Positions 25,846 through 32,960 of a stretch of 44,997 nt of DNA are shown here, piece by piece. This DNA comes from a virus. Numbering within the stretch: the first letter of the stretch is position 1; the number at the start of each line of letters is the position of its first letter. The DNA lies in the IMG/VR virus record IMGVR_UViG_3300026078_000042, positions 1 to 44,997 of that record; one strand, given 5' to 3'. A program made the position numbers and the translations under genes. Under the pieces are notes generated by a model. That model saw nothing but the letters and a program-made list of their open reading frames with translations. It was not told the DNA's origin and ran no database searches.

Positions 25846-26590
25846 CTTCGACCACCGTATTTTTATTGTTGTTCTTCGGTTCTCGGTATGGCACGGAACT
25901 CCACTTTCCACAGTTCTTACAATACAACCGTTGACGTTTGGTGGCTTCTGTGACGTATATTCCTCGTCTTTGGATGTCCTCACTGGCGCACGAAGAACAG
26001 GACTGCGGTCCACTACCGCGCAACAAACCCATATGAGGATGAGCACGGATAAGAGGGCGTAAATCAAGATAATCCTCTGCCAGTGTAATCACATCATCGT
26101 AGCAATGCTCTACAATATGCTCAAGAGCTTCCTTTTTCCCGTACGCTGCATCCATCCATAAAGCCAGATCCACACTCGTCTTAGATGTGTTCCCCAAGAA
26201 AGCAGAGACGCTAGCCAGACGATTACTATGTAAAGCCAGTTTACGACGTGCTGTATCATAGAGATCTATGTGCGGGACATTTTCCAAGTGTGGGATATCA
26301 ATGCCCCGGCTGCGCCAATAAAGTATCCTACTACTAAGAAAGGGAAGATCGAATCTTTTCCCGTAATAGGTAACCCAAAGATCAGCACTAGACAACTCGC
26401 GCACAAGATCCACGACAAGACCTTGATCATTCCTAAGATCACGTTTGTACCCCTTATACTTATCGATGCGGAACATCTCTACGTCCATATTCAGCGGATC
26501 GCACACAGCTCCACAGAATATGAACCCTTTATTAGCCTTGAGATCTGAAGTCTCTAGGTCCCATACTGCGATCTTAGGTTCATTGGCCAT
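25808..26590 (-). CDS. RNase H-fold exonuclease (YprB-like) with zinc ribbon
   Basis: The product is 260 aa. DLE (residues 11-13) starts the DEDD exonuclease pattern, followed by a YYGKRFDLPFL segment near 80-95 and HCYDDVITL near 170, typical of YprB-type 3'-5' exonucleases. The last 55 residues carry CSSC and CKNC, a zinc ribbon. ATG 26590 has GGAG 8 nt upstream. It probably trims DNA or RNA 3' ends. Confidence 0.8.
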   Translation of the reverse strand: MANEPKIAVWDLETSDLKANKGFIFCGAVCDPLNMDVEMFRIDKYKGYKRDLRNDQGLVVDLVRELSSADLWVTYYGKRFDLPFLSSRILYWRSRGIDIPHLENVPHIDLYDTARRKLALHSNRLASVSAFLGNTSKTSVDLALWMDAAYGKKEALEHIVEHCYDDVITLAEDYLDLRPLIRAHPHMGLLRGSGPQSCSSCASEDIQRRGIYVTEATKRQRLYCKNCGKWSSVPYREPKNNNKNTVVEGGSSSHKPSQAG

Positions 26591-26744
26591 GATTGGACTC
26601 CAGAATCTCCAGAGCACTCTCGATACGATCCAGTACCTCGGTAACGTACCACTCCTTCTCTAATACCAGTTCCTCGAACTCGGTATAGCAGGCCCTCAAC
26701 GTTTCCCGGATGAACGCACTTTCTATGTTCGATAGGCGAGTCAA
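26580..26744 (-). CDS. Small helical acidic protein, TTG start
   Basis: The product is 54 aa, starting with TTG at 26744, which has a perfect AGGAGG 6 nt upstream and overlaps the preceding stop (TTGA). It ends 11 nt inside the exonuclease gene. One long amphipathic helix rich in Glu and Leu. No family recognised. Confidence 0.6.
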   Translation of the reverse strand: MTRLSNIESAFIRETLRACYTEFEELVLEKEWYVTEVLDRIESALEILESNHGQ

Positions 26745-27043
26745 GAAGCACCTCCTTTTGATCGGGTAAGCTCCTGCTCGACGAGGGTGGCATAGCCCGC
26801 AATATCATGCCAGTGGTCAGTGTAAGACCAATCGCCAGACAGAATGCGACCCAGCTTGACAGCGACCATCTCCAGCGCGTGCTTACCGTAAGAAGGTAGG
26901 TCGTCCCAATTGCGGCCAGTACGCATAAATTCGGTAATATTTTGAGTAATGCCGGATTGTGCACGAAAATGTCCATGAGTCCCTCCTCTATTATCAAGGG
27001 TATGCGAGACGGAGTAAGGTCCTGTTGAATTCGTCTCGGGCAT
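26741..27043 (-). CDS. DUF6378-type phage protein
   Basis: The product is 100 aa. Residues about 18-25 (NRGGTHGHF) and the C-terminal HWHDIAGYATLVEQEL match the pattern of DUF6378 proteins found in many phages, which I know as small proteins of unknown function. ATG 27043 overlaps the HD gene by 50 nt; an alternative TTG/ATG at about 27127 has GGAG upstream but lies deep inside that gene. A second frame with a membrane-like product overlaps it (see findings). Confidence 0.65.
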   Translation of the reverse strand: MPETNSTGPYSVSHTLDNRGGTHGHFRAQSGITQNITEFMRTGRNWDDLPSYGKHALEMVAVKLGRILSGDWSYTDHWHDIAGYATLVEQELTRSKGGAS

Positions 27044-27548
27044 ACTCCCGGTCCCACGGCTCAACTGTGATAGACCCTGAATAGATGTATTCGGAATCTG
27101 GAAATAATACTGCTCGTTCTGCATCAAGTAGCTCCTTATCTATTGTTTTTATTGGTGGAGCGTTAAGGTATTCTGGTCTTAAACCGAACTGCTTATAAAT
27201 CCACTCGGCTAAATTGTTCTCTGCACTCTTATATCCTTCAAAGGCCCACATCTTTTTGAAGGGTCCTGGGATATCCTTAAGTACTGCTTCTGTAGCATCA
27301 TGTAATAGAGCTGCCAATCTGAGTTCATTGTCATATATAGTATTGTAATACTTCTTATCTATGACGTATCTACTTGCCAAAACACTGTGCTGGGCCACGG
27401 AATAGAACCATTTACACCCTCCAGCGTATCGGCATTCGTTAGCTAGGTGGTGACCTAGCCAATCCCAGGTAGGGGTATCTTTTATACCCTTTATTTCAGG
27501 TTTCCAAGGATCAAAAAGACCCCCATTAGCTATTCGTATCTCAGGCAT
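26994..27548 (-). CDS. HD-domain hydrolase (YfbR-like)
   Basis: The product is 184 aa. QH (His54) in WFYSVAQHSVLA, then HD (His83 Asp84) in AALLHDATEAVLKDIPGPFK, and a late conserved Asp in IKTIDKELLDAE, match YfbR-type HD phosphohydrolases, which remove phosphate from nucleotides. The ATG at 27548 with GGAG 7 nt upstream is chosen over an in-frame upstream start. It probably adjusts host nucleotide pools for replication. Confidence 0.8.
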   Translation of the reverse strand: MPEIRIANGGLFDPWKPEIKGIKDTPTWDWLGHHLANECRYAGGCKWFYSVAQHSVLASRYVIDKKYYNTIYDNELRLAALLHDATEAVLKDIPGPFKKMWAFEGYKSAENNLAEWIYKQFGLRPEYLNAPPIKTIDKELLDAERAVLFPDSEYIYSGSITVEPWDREYARDEFNRTLLRLAYP

Positions 27549-27753
27549 CGCCATACTCCGAAGTATCTTCGAATCCGCCACCAATTCTACGTATATAGTC
27601 CTTGCCGCCATCCACACCAAATCTGAAACAGTCGGTCGGCTCTACAGGACACTTATGTATTTTAAAATCGTGTCTGTTAGTGGATTCTATTTCAGCTCCG
27701 CAAGCGGTACACTTAGCACTATTACGTATAATCTGGTTTGGTCTGGTCGTCAT
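27541..27753 (-). CDS. Small zinc-ribbon protein
   Basis: The product is 70 aa. CTAC at residues about 15-18 and a His/Cys pair later (HDFKIHKCP) form a possible zinc site. The end, GVDGGKDYIRRIGG, follows the pattern of small phage proteins with a short zinc domain and a VDGGxxYxRR tail. AGGA lies 6 nt upstream. Overlaps the HD gene by 8 nt. Function unknown; nucleic acid binding is likely. Confidence 0.65.
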   Translation of the reverse strand: MTTRPNQIIRNSAKCTACGAEIESTNRHDFKIHKCPVEPTDCFRFGVDGGKDYIRRIGGGFEDTSEYGDA

Positions 27754-27779
27754 CTATAGTCCTTAAGTCCACCACAGGA

Positions 27780-28217
27780 CTATTGCAACCACTCATCAGG
27801 AACGCTGTCCCCAATGGCCCACATGCAACCACGGCCTCTCGCCCAGTCTGAATATCTCTGTTTGTGTTTGCTTGTGCACCAATTGTCTTTTTGAAAAAGG
27901 AATCGGAGATCAATTTCTCTTCCTTGAGGACTTTTAAGAAACCGTTCCATTCGTCCTCTAGTTCTTGCATCAAGTTTTCCCTTGATTTCGACGTAGAACG
28001 ATCCCCCAGAATCTCTAAGCCGAAGGTCAGGCGTGTACCGGCGTTTTCGTACACAAGGTCTATGTCCACACTGTGGGCATCGGGTACTCCTCTCGTGTTC
28101 TTCGTAAGTGATAGTTTCCGGTTCATATTCGTATTGGACATTTCTTTTCTCCAGGTCCGCTATAACGGCTTCTTCTAATCCAGATCGAAATCGGTCATTC
28201 CGAGCCCGTCGCACCAT
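27780..28217 (-). CDS. Holliday junction resolvase, T7 endonuclease I-like
   Basis: The product is 145 aa, the size of T7 endonuclease I (about 149). Glu15 in RSGLEEAV, Asp64 in YTPD and the Glu77/Lys79 pair in EIKG match the PD-(D/E)XK catalytic residues. A CPQC insertion with a further Cys (residues about 47-55) suggests an added zinc site. It resolves branched DNA before packaging. The start has no clear ribosome site and lies inside the preceding zinc-finger frame, suggesting translational coupling. Confidence 0.85.
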   Translation of the reverse strand: MVRRARNDRFRSGLEEAVIADLEKRNVQYEYEPETITYEEHERSTRCPQCGHRPCVRKRRYTPDLRLRDSGGSFYVEIKGKLDARTRGRMERFLKSPQGREIDLRFLFQKDNWCTSKHKQRYSDWARGRGCMWAIGDSVPDEWLQ

Positions 28218-28375
28218 TCGCAAGTGCGGGATTGGTTTGTTGCTGGGCCGTAATTGGCTTGGATTGTGCCGAATCCGTCGCACTCCGGGCAGAGCTTGAC
28301 GTGTCGGTGTCTCCGCTTGCTTTTGTCTTCCCATCCACTACCACCGTCTTTTTGTTCTTGATCTTTGGATACCAT
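28175..28375 (-). CDS. DnaJ-type zinc-finger protein overlapping exonuclease tail
   Basis: The product is 66 aa. CPECDGFG (residues 29-36) and CEWCDGLG (52-59) are the two CxxCxGxG repeats of DnaJ-type zinc centres. The gene lies mostly in another frame of the exonuclease's polar tail (28195-28375), so both may be real. Weak GAAG upstream of the ATG. Its end overlaps the resolvase start. Confidence 0.6.
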   Translation of the reverse strand: MVSKDQEQKDGGSGWEDKSKRRHRHVKLCPECDGFGTIQANYGPATNQSRTCEWCDGLGMTDFDLD

Positions 28376-29223
28376 GGTGCTTCGTCCGCATACTCTTTTA
28401 GTTTTACCAACCAATACGTCTCATAAACCCTTCGATACGTATCTTCCTCAGATTCATCCTTATAAGGACATCCTTTTACTTTCTTAGACTTCTCGTATTC
28501 CGCGTGCACAATCTCAATCATGAACTCTTTGTGAGCGTTCCACTGCACCACTCGGTTCTTGGCTTTCTGGAACCCCATACCCCAACATCCGGGGATATTA
28601 TCCACCCTATCCCCCATCAGGACTTGCATCCACAAAGCATCCCAGGCTTCCAGTGGGGTTACATCGAAAGATTCGTCCTTAACCCAATTGTAGTGCCTAC
28701 CGGGAATCTGGAGAAGATCTTTGTCATTTCCTACGATTATGTAGTTATCTTGCCCCAATTTACAAGCTTCTATGGATACCTCGTCCTCAGCTTCGTGGCC
28801 CGTTACTACGACACCAGAATGCGTATCACATAGATATTCACGAATATCTGCAAGGTAAATAGGCCGTACCACGCCATCACGCGAACCTTTGTAACGGGTG
28901 TGCTTCGCCAGAGAATCTCTAAAATTTCCCGAAGTAGGGGTAAGAAAAAGGCTATAATCATTGCTAGTATTTTCACGGATCTTCCTTACGAAACTATCAC
29001 ATATTGTTTTTGCTTCTTCCAGAGTCCCGACCTCCCGTCGGGACCAAGTAAAATAACCCTTCTCATCCCATTCCCTGGTTTCCTTCCAGTTCTCCGGATA
29101 CACCATATCTGGAGGTTCTGTCAAATCTAGTACCTTGGTACACAGATACTTAGTCTTCTCGACGGCAGCAGCCGCTCGGTAAGCAATGCTGTCCCCATCA
29201 ATAAGGGCTACTACTTTACTCAT
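28195..29223 (-). CDS. 5'-3' exonuclease (FEN/T7 gp6-like)
   Basis: The product is 342 aa. Acidic active-site residues are visible: LIDGDSI (8-12), HEAEDEV (143-149), VGNDKDLL (164-171), and a helix-hairpin-helix type GDRVDNIPG (204-212). These define the FEN superfamily, which removes RNA primers and resects DNA. The last 50 residues are Ser/Thr/Gln/Ala-rich, low-complexity, and overlap a zinc-finger frame, so the true end is uncertain. Overlaps the SLOG gene by 8 nt. Confidence 0.9.
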   Translation of the reverse strand: MSKVVALIDGDSIAYRAAAAVEKTKYLCTKVLDLTEPPDMVYPENWKETREWDEKGYFTWSRREVGTLEEAKTICDSFVRKIRENTSNDYSLFLTPTSGNFRDSLAKHTRYKGSRDGVVRPIYLADIREYLCDTHSGVVVTGHEAEDEVSIEACKLGQDNYIIVGNDKDLLQIPGRHYNWVKDESFDVTPLEAWDALWMQVLMGDRVDNIPGCWGMGFQKAKNRVVQWNAHKEFMIEIVHAEYEKSKKVKGCPYKDESEEDTYRRVYETYWLVKLKEYADEAPWYPKIKNKKTVVVDGKTKASGDTDTSSSARSATDSAQSKPITAQQQTNPALANGATGSE

Positions 29224-29608
29224 AAATCTCCAGTACTGGTACTTTGCGTTTCCGGGCTGTCTGCTTCATGTGGTCTGTGCCTCTACTTCCTGGGAACGCT
29301 ATTACTAAATCAGGCTTTCCTTCTTCTAGCATTTGGATATTCCTGATAATACCTGCCTTTTTACCATGCAAATCCCAGTCAGCCTTGTATACCTTGTATT
29401 GCACCCAATTTACGACTGCCCAATCCTCAGCAAAAGAATCTACTCCCCTTGCTCCTCCTAAAATCAAGAATAAGTCTGGACGAGGCATCCAAGTTCCTGC
29501 TTCCCCTCCTATATCATTAGGATATAGGGGATTAAATAGACGGGTTAGCCAGGAGTAAACATTAAGGTTATCTTTATAATCCCTTCCACCGCAGACTAAA
29601 ATTCTCAT
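29216..29608 (-). CDS. SLOG-domain (YspA/DUF2493-like) protein
   Basis: The product is 130 aa. MRILVCGGRDY at the start, GGARGVDSFAEDWA (about residues 51-64), HGKKAGIIRNIQML (about 81-94), and PDLVIAFPGSRGTDHM form the Rossmann-like SLOG pattern (the cpYpsA-related DUF2493 group). The domain binds nucleotides or nucleotide-derived signals. Start overlaps the preceding stop as ATGA. Substrate unknown. Confidence 0.85.
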   Translation of the reverse strand: MRILVCGGRDYKDNLNVYSWLTRLFNPLYPNDIGGEAGTWMPRPDLFLILGGARGVDSFAEDWAVVNWVQYKVYKADWDLHGKKAGIIRNIQMLEEGKPDLVIAFPGSRGTDHMKQTARKRKVPVLEIYE

Positions 29609-29844
29609 CCTAATATCTCTGGTAAAGGAAGTTCACCATTAGCCGTGCCTCCAGATTCCCACTCTTCCAGTGCGACAAGCATCTTTCTGGCATTACACAG
29701 AACGCTGGTGGACATCTCCAGAACATCGAAATCCTTGTGAATAATTCCATACACGTCTGTGGGAGTATCCGGGACCTTAACAATATGGAGCGCGTACTTA
29801 GCCTTCTCGTCTATTTTAGTTTTTACTTCTACATTAAGAGGCAT
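29605..29844 (-). CDS. Hypothetical 79-aa protein
   Basis: The product begins with MPLNVEVKTKI, a beta-rich half, then a helical half (VLCNARKMLVALEEWE). GGAGG 6 nt upstream supports the ATG at 29844 over GTG 29850. It overlaps the putative SSB gene by 11 nt. No family recognised. Confidence 0.6.
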   Translation of the reverse strand: MPLNVEVKTKIDEKAKYALHIVKVPDTPTDVYGIIHKDFDVLEMSTSVLCNARKMLVALEEWESGGTANGELPLPEILG

Positions 29845-30400
29845 GTTCACCCTCCGTAGAAACTCCTACTGCGCTGCATTTCTGGAAGAACTCATTAGTC
29901 AGATCCTCGATCTTGGCCAGAATTACTTCTGCTCCAGCTCCTTTCTTTTCTGGGATGATAAGAGTTCCTGCCGCAACAAGGATTCCTGTGACTTCGATAG
30001 CGGCATTTCGTGCGGATTGATACTGTATTCGGATATCGTTGCCTCGTCGGTACTCGTCGTTCTCGATATCCCGCTTTGTCTTGTCCTCCCAATACTGGGC
30101 ATTGCTCCCTCCGGTCCCATTAGCCTTATTAGGCTGATTGCCAGAGTCACTATTGCCAGGAACCCTATCACTAGGAGCACCAGACAAAAGGTTAATGGTA
30201 TCGACAATGACAGATGCTCTGCCGTTAACGACCTCATAGTAAAACTCAATTGTGTCTCCTTTTCTTACTTTCGGGTCCGAGATTCCGCATCCAAAAAAGC
30301 CTTCTGCTTCCTTCAGAGTGAAACTCCACAGTTTCTTCCCCCGGAAATCCTTCCCGTCGCACCACTTCACTTGCCCTTTCATCTTCATTTTTTCGTTCAT
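29834..30400 (-). CDS. Putative single-stranded DNA-binding protein
   Basis: The product is 188 aa. The N-terminal 65 residues look like an OB fold (five strands, with KGDTIEF in the typical place). A Gly/Asn/Ser-rich linker (residues 70-100) leads to a helical C-terminal region (SARNAAIEVTGILVAAG) and an acidic tail STEGEH. It lies among replication genes, and SSBs are expected here. Family assignment is inferred from fold pattern. GAGGAG sits 13 nt upstream, long spacing. Confidence 0.55.
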   Translation of the reverse strand: MNEKMKMKGQVKWCDGKDFRGKKLWSFTLKEAEGFFGCGISDPKVRKGDTIEFYYEVVNGRASVIVDTINLLSGAPSDRVPGNSDSGNQPNKANGTGGSNAQYWEDKTKRDIENDEYRRGNDIRIQYQSARNAAIEVTGILVAAGTLIIPEKKGAGAEVILAKIEDLTNEFFQKCSAVGVSTEGEHAS

Positions 30401-30602
30401 TTTTATTCTTATTCTCCTCGATCCCTTTAGGATCGCATTTTATACAGGTACCTTCTCCGTACCTTTTGAATTTGTCTAGTCCTGCTCCGCAGAATCCACA
30501 GAACTCTCTACGCTGCCCAGGCGAATCTTGATTCGTTTTCGAACTTCTCTTCGTCGGCCGCTCTTCCGTCTGGAAGCTTCGCCTCTCCCCAATAGTCGCC
30601 AC
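30246..30602 (-). CDS. Zinc-ribbon reading frame after DNA polymerase (uncertain)
   Basis: In this frame CGFC and CIKC (30411-30496) form a clear zinc ribbon followed by a Lys/Asn-rich stretch. There is no good start after the polymerase stop; GTG 30602 (118 aa) lies inside the polymerase gene with weak ribosome site. The frame also overlaps the SSB start. It could be a short zinc protein, a +1-shifted polymerase extension or a chance frame. Confidence 0.3.
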   Translation of the reverse strand: MATIGERRSFQTEERPTKRSSKTNQDSPGQRREFCGFCGAGLDKFKRYGEGTCIKCDPKGIEENKNKNERKNEDERASEVVRREGFPGEETVEFHSEGSRRLFWMRNLGPESKKRRHN

Positions 30603-32451
30603 ACTTAATACCAATCCCAAGAGGGAAACTAAAATCACGATTATACAGCCTGGATAAGACACCGTATATATCCTCTGTGTAGGATTGTACCATTATAGAT
30701 TTAACTTTGTCACCTTCTTCTTCCGGACTCTCTAAGACACCGCTATCGTGAACAGTGTTACTAATAAAAGAATCCATATTCCTAATGCCGTGCCACACAA
30801 GAACAAGACTAAGTTGACTAATGTCCGCTGTAGCGAAGGATTGAACAGGATAGTTAAAAATACTAGGAGTATTAGTAATGTACCCACTTGACATCACCTC
30901 AGTGTCAGGCCAATAAAACGTAAGTCCGGTGACGGTTCGCAGAGATTTATGTTCCAGTGCATGATAAACCCAGGACATTTGAGTGTCATATATAGCCTTG
31001 TACCGTTCTCGAAAGGCTCTGTAATACTCACGCTCCCTTTTAGTGCCGGAATTACCCCCGTAGAGTGGTTTGAATGTGTAAGGCTTAGCGTCTTGTCGAG
31101 TAGTCCCCAGGATCTTCGCGGTGAACGAGTGCACATCAATCCGGTTAAGAACATCCTTTCTTGCGACGGGGTCATTCCCAAGGTCACCTGCAACTCTAAA
31201 CTCGAGTTGGGGGCAATCCCCGTCAATAACTTTCCAACCCTGTTTCCTAGCGCGGAATAGACGTTTGAGGGATCTGTCTTGGTTCTGGAACTGGAGACCC
31301 CACTTACCACCTGAGCACGAGAGCCTGTGGGTGCCTGTAACTGTTTGATTAAATTGAGCATAAATCAATCCTCCGTCCTGTTCACAAGCCCCTTTCATGC
31401 TCTCCAGGGACTGAGTTTTCTTCTTAAGAGGAGCTAATCGGCTCCATAAACCTTTAAACTCCAACTGGTCTGTGGTACTTGCTCGAAGTCCGCTAATCGT
31501 TTCCTCGTCCGTACTGGGTTGCCCAGCAGGGGTCCGTATAGGCTCCCCTTTACGATCCTTGAGTTCCTCAAATCCGAGCCTAGTGTAGAGTAGTTCTCTA
31601 AGTTGCTTTGTAGATCTCCAATTAATAGCTCCAAACCCGTCTTCAAGTTCGGAGAGAATTTGGTTGTACTCGGTAAAACAAGCTGTGTGTGCAATCTGTA
31701 CCCGTTCTCTATCAAGCTGAACTCCGTGGGATTCGATGTCGCTAAGCATCGGTGTGACAGCACATCGCCCATAAAGGACGTTCTCAAGGGACTCCCCATA
31801 AACTTGTCGCCGCTGTCGAATAAACAGACTCTCGTCTCTGAGAACGTCAACGACGCAATACTCTCCAAGAACGTTTGAGTGAATTGTTGAGGGGCACACT
31901 CCAGATTTAATAAGCGCTGACACGTATTGCATTTTGCCTGATATGCCATATCTCTCTAGTGTCGGGTCTAAACCCAACCCTCCTGTAAATTTACGATTGC
32001 CTGCCTGAACATACTCAGCTATCTGAGTACACCAAACTACCAGATCTCTAAGTTCTTGTCCACACCTAAGGAGCCAGGAACATTCGAATTTTGCGTTGTG
32101 TGCCACAATGAACGAAGCTTGGCAAATGTCGGATAGGAGTCTAGATTGTTCAAACTCACTTCCAAAGTGAGCAAACACTCCGGTTTTTCCGTGTGCCAAG
32201 CTTTGCTCAAAATCACTTTGGCTCCTGTTTCTACTCGGATGCGTTGGGCCACATCTCCAAACCGCGCAAACAATTCGGTTATGTGGGTTTTGGGGACTTC
32301 CTTTGTCGAGATTCGTTGTTTCAAAATCAAGGACGACGTAATCATCTCTTAAATATACCTCTGGGTCCCAATCTAGTACGTGCGGTTTATTTGTGGGGGG
32401 TTGAGCACAACTCCTTAATATCTCCGCGTTTGCAAATTTCGATTTTTCCAT
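30508..32451 (-). CDS. DNA polymerase, family A with 3'-5' exonuclease domain
   Basis: The product is 647 aa. The exonuclease domain starts with DFE (42-44). The polymerase motifs are A (GDCPQLEFR, Asp412), B (R452...K456...Y464, RQDAKPYTFKPLYG) and C (VHDS, His568-Asp569-Ser570, where most enzymes have HDE). It replicates phage DNA. ATG 32451 is chosen; the upstream ribosome signal is only A-rich. It overlaps the preceding gene by 65 nt. Confidence 0.92.
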   Translation of the reverse strand: MEKSKFANAEILRSCAQPPTNKPHVLDWDPEVYLRDDYVVLDFETTNLDKGSPQNPHNRIVCAVWRCGPTHPSRNRSQSDFEQSLAHGKTGVFAHFGSEFEQSRLLSDICQASFIVAHNAKFECSWLLRCGQELRDLVVWCTQIAEYVQAGNRKFTGGLGLDPTLERYGISGKMQYVSALIKSGVCPSTIHSNVLGEYCVVDVLRDESLFIRQRRQVYGESLENVLYGRCAVTPMLSDIESHGVQLDRERVQIAHTACFTEYNQILSELEDGFGAINWRSTKQLRELLYTRLGFEELKDRKGEPIRTPAGQPSTDEETISGLRASTTDQLEFKGLWSRLAPLKKKTQSLESMKGACEQDGGLIYAQFNQTVTGTHRLSCSGGKWGLQFQNQDRSLKRLFRARKQGWKVIDGDCPQLEFRVAGDLGNDPVARKDVLNRIDVHSFTAKILGTTRQDAKPYTFKPLYGGNSGTKREREYYRAFRERYKAIYDTQMSWVYHALEHKSLRTVTGLTFYWPDTEVMSSGYITNTPSIFNYPVQSFATADISQLSLVLVWHGIRNMDSFISNTVHDSGVLESPEEEGDKVKSIMVQSYTEDIYGVLSRLYNRDFSFPLGIGIKCGDYWGEAKLPDGRAADEEKFENESRFAWAA

Positions 32452-32746
32452 TGTTCTTCTTATTATATTCTCGATCTGTAGTCCAGGTATACTCCTGTCC
32501 ACTCTTGGTCTTGAATACCACCTTATTGGGGGTATCCGATACAATCGTTACTACCGGAGTGGTCTGCCACCAATCCTGCCCCTGCATAGTCCGGGCGTAA
32601 ATAGACCCAACCCGCATCCTGTATCCGATGAGAGGCCGGGAATCGCTTTCGCAGGCATCCATTCCATCATATGTTTCATACTTGATGGCCATGGACATCC
32701 CCCCGGAATCCCCTCTGCCATCTGACTTTCTTACGAGCTTATACAT
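32387..32746 (-). CDS. Hypothetical small beta-rich protein
   Basis: The product is 119 aa. The central part (GSIYARTMQGQDWWQTTPVVTIVSDTPNKVVFKTKSGQEYTWT) is beta-rich with an alternating pattern, like a small barrel. AGAGGT lies just upstream of the ATG. The end overlaps the polymerase start by 65 nt. No family recognised. Confidence 0.6.
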   Translation of the reverse strand: MYKLVRKSDGRGDSGGMSMAIKYETYDGMDACESDSRPLIGYRMRVGSIYARTMQGQDWWQTTPVVTIVSDTPNKVVFKTKSGQEYTWTTDREYNKKNNGKIEICKRGDIKELCSTPHK

Positions 32747-32755
32747 TTTAACCTC

Positions 32756-32914
32756 TTAAGTTATCGGGTGTTCCTTACCGCAAACTGTGCACCGGTACGC
32801 TGTAACGCGATTGGGGCTAGCCGGTTTCTGGCAAGAATTGGCCACACGTCTACCAGGACCGTAATAGTTATCCTGGTATTGGCTCTTACAAGAGCAATCC
32901 ACTATCTTATACAT
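32756..32914 (-). CDS. Small Cys-rich zinc protein
   Basis: The product is 52 aa. CSCKSQYQD, a further Cys and a final CTVCGKEH give two Cys pairs, a small zinc ribbon. GGGGG lies 7 nt upstream of the ATG. It lies in the replication operon between helicase and the 119-aa gene. Nucleic acid binding is likely; the role is not known. Confidence 0.6.
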   Translation of the reverse strand: MYKIVDCSCKSQYQDNYYGPGRRVANSCQKPASPNRVTAYRCTVCGKEHPIT

Positions 32915-32960
32915 TTACATTCCCCCACATTTAGGACATCAGCAATCTTTCCTGTGCTTT

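Noticed and set aside
27722-28141. 139-residue (-) frame
   Set aside because: Lies inside the resolvase gene in another frame; the resolvase frame has the T7 endonuclease I catalytic pattern.
29759-30430. 223-residue (+) frame
   Set aside because: Fully antisense to the SSB-like gene and neighbours, no ribosome site, Cys/Ser/Phe-rich shadow composition.
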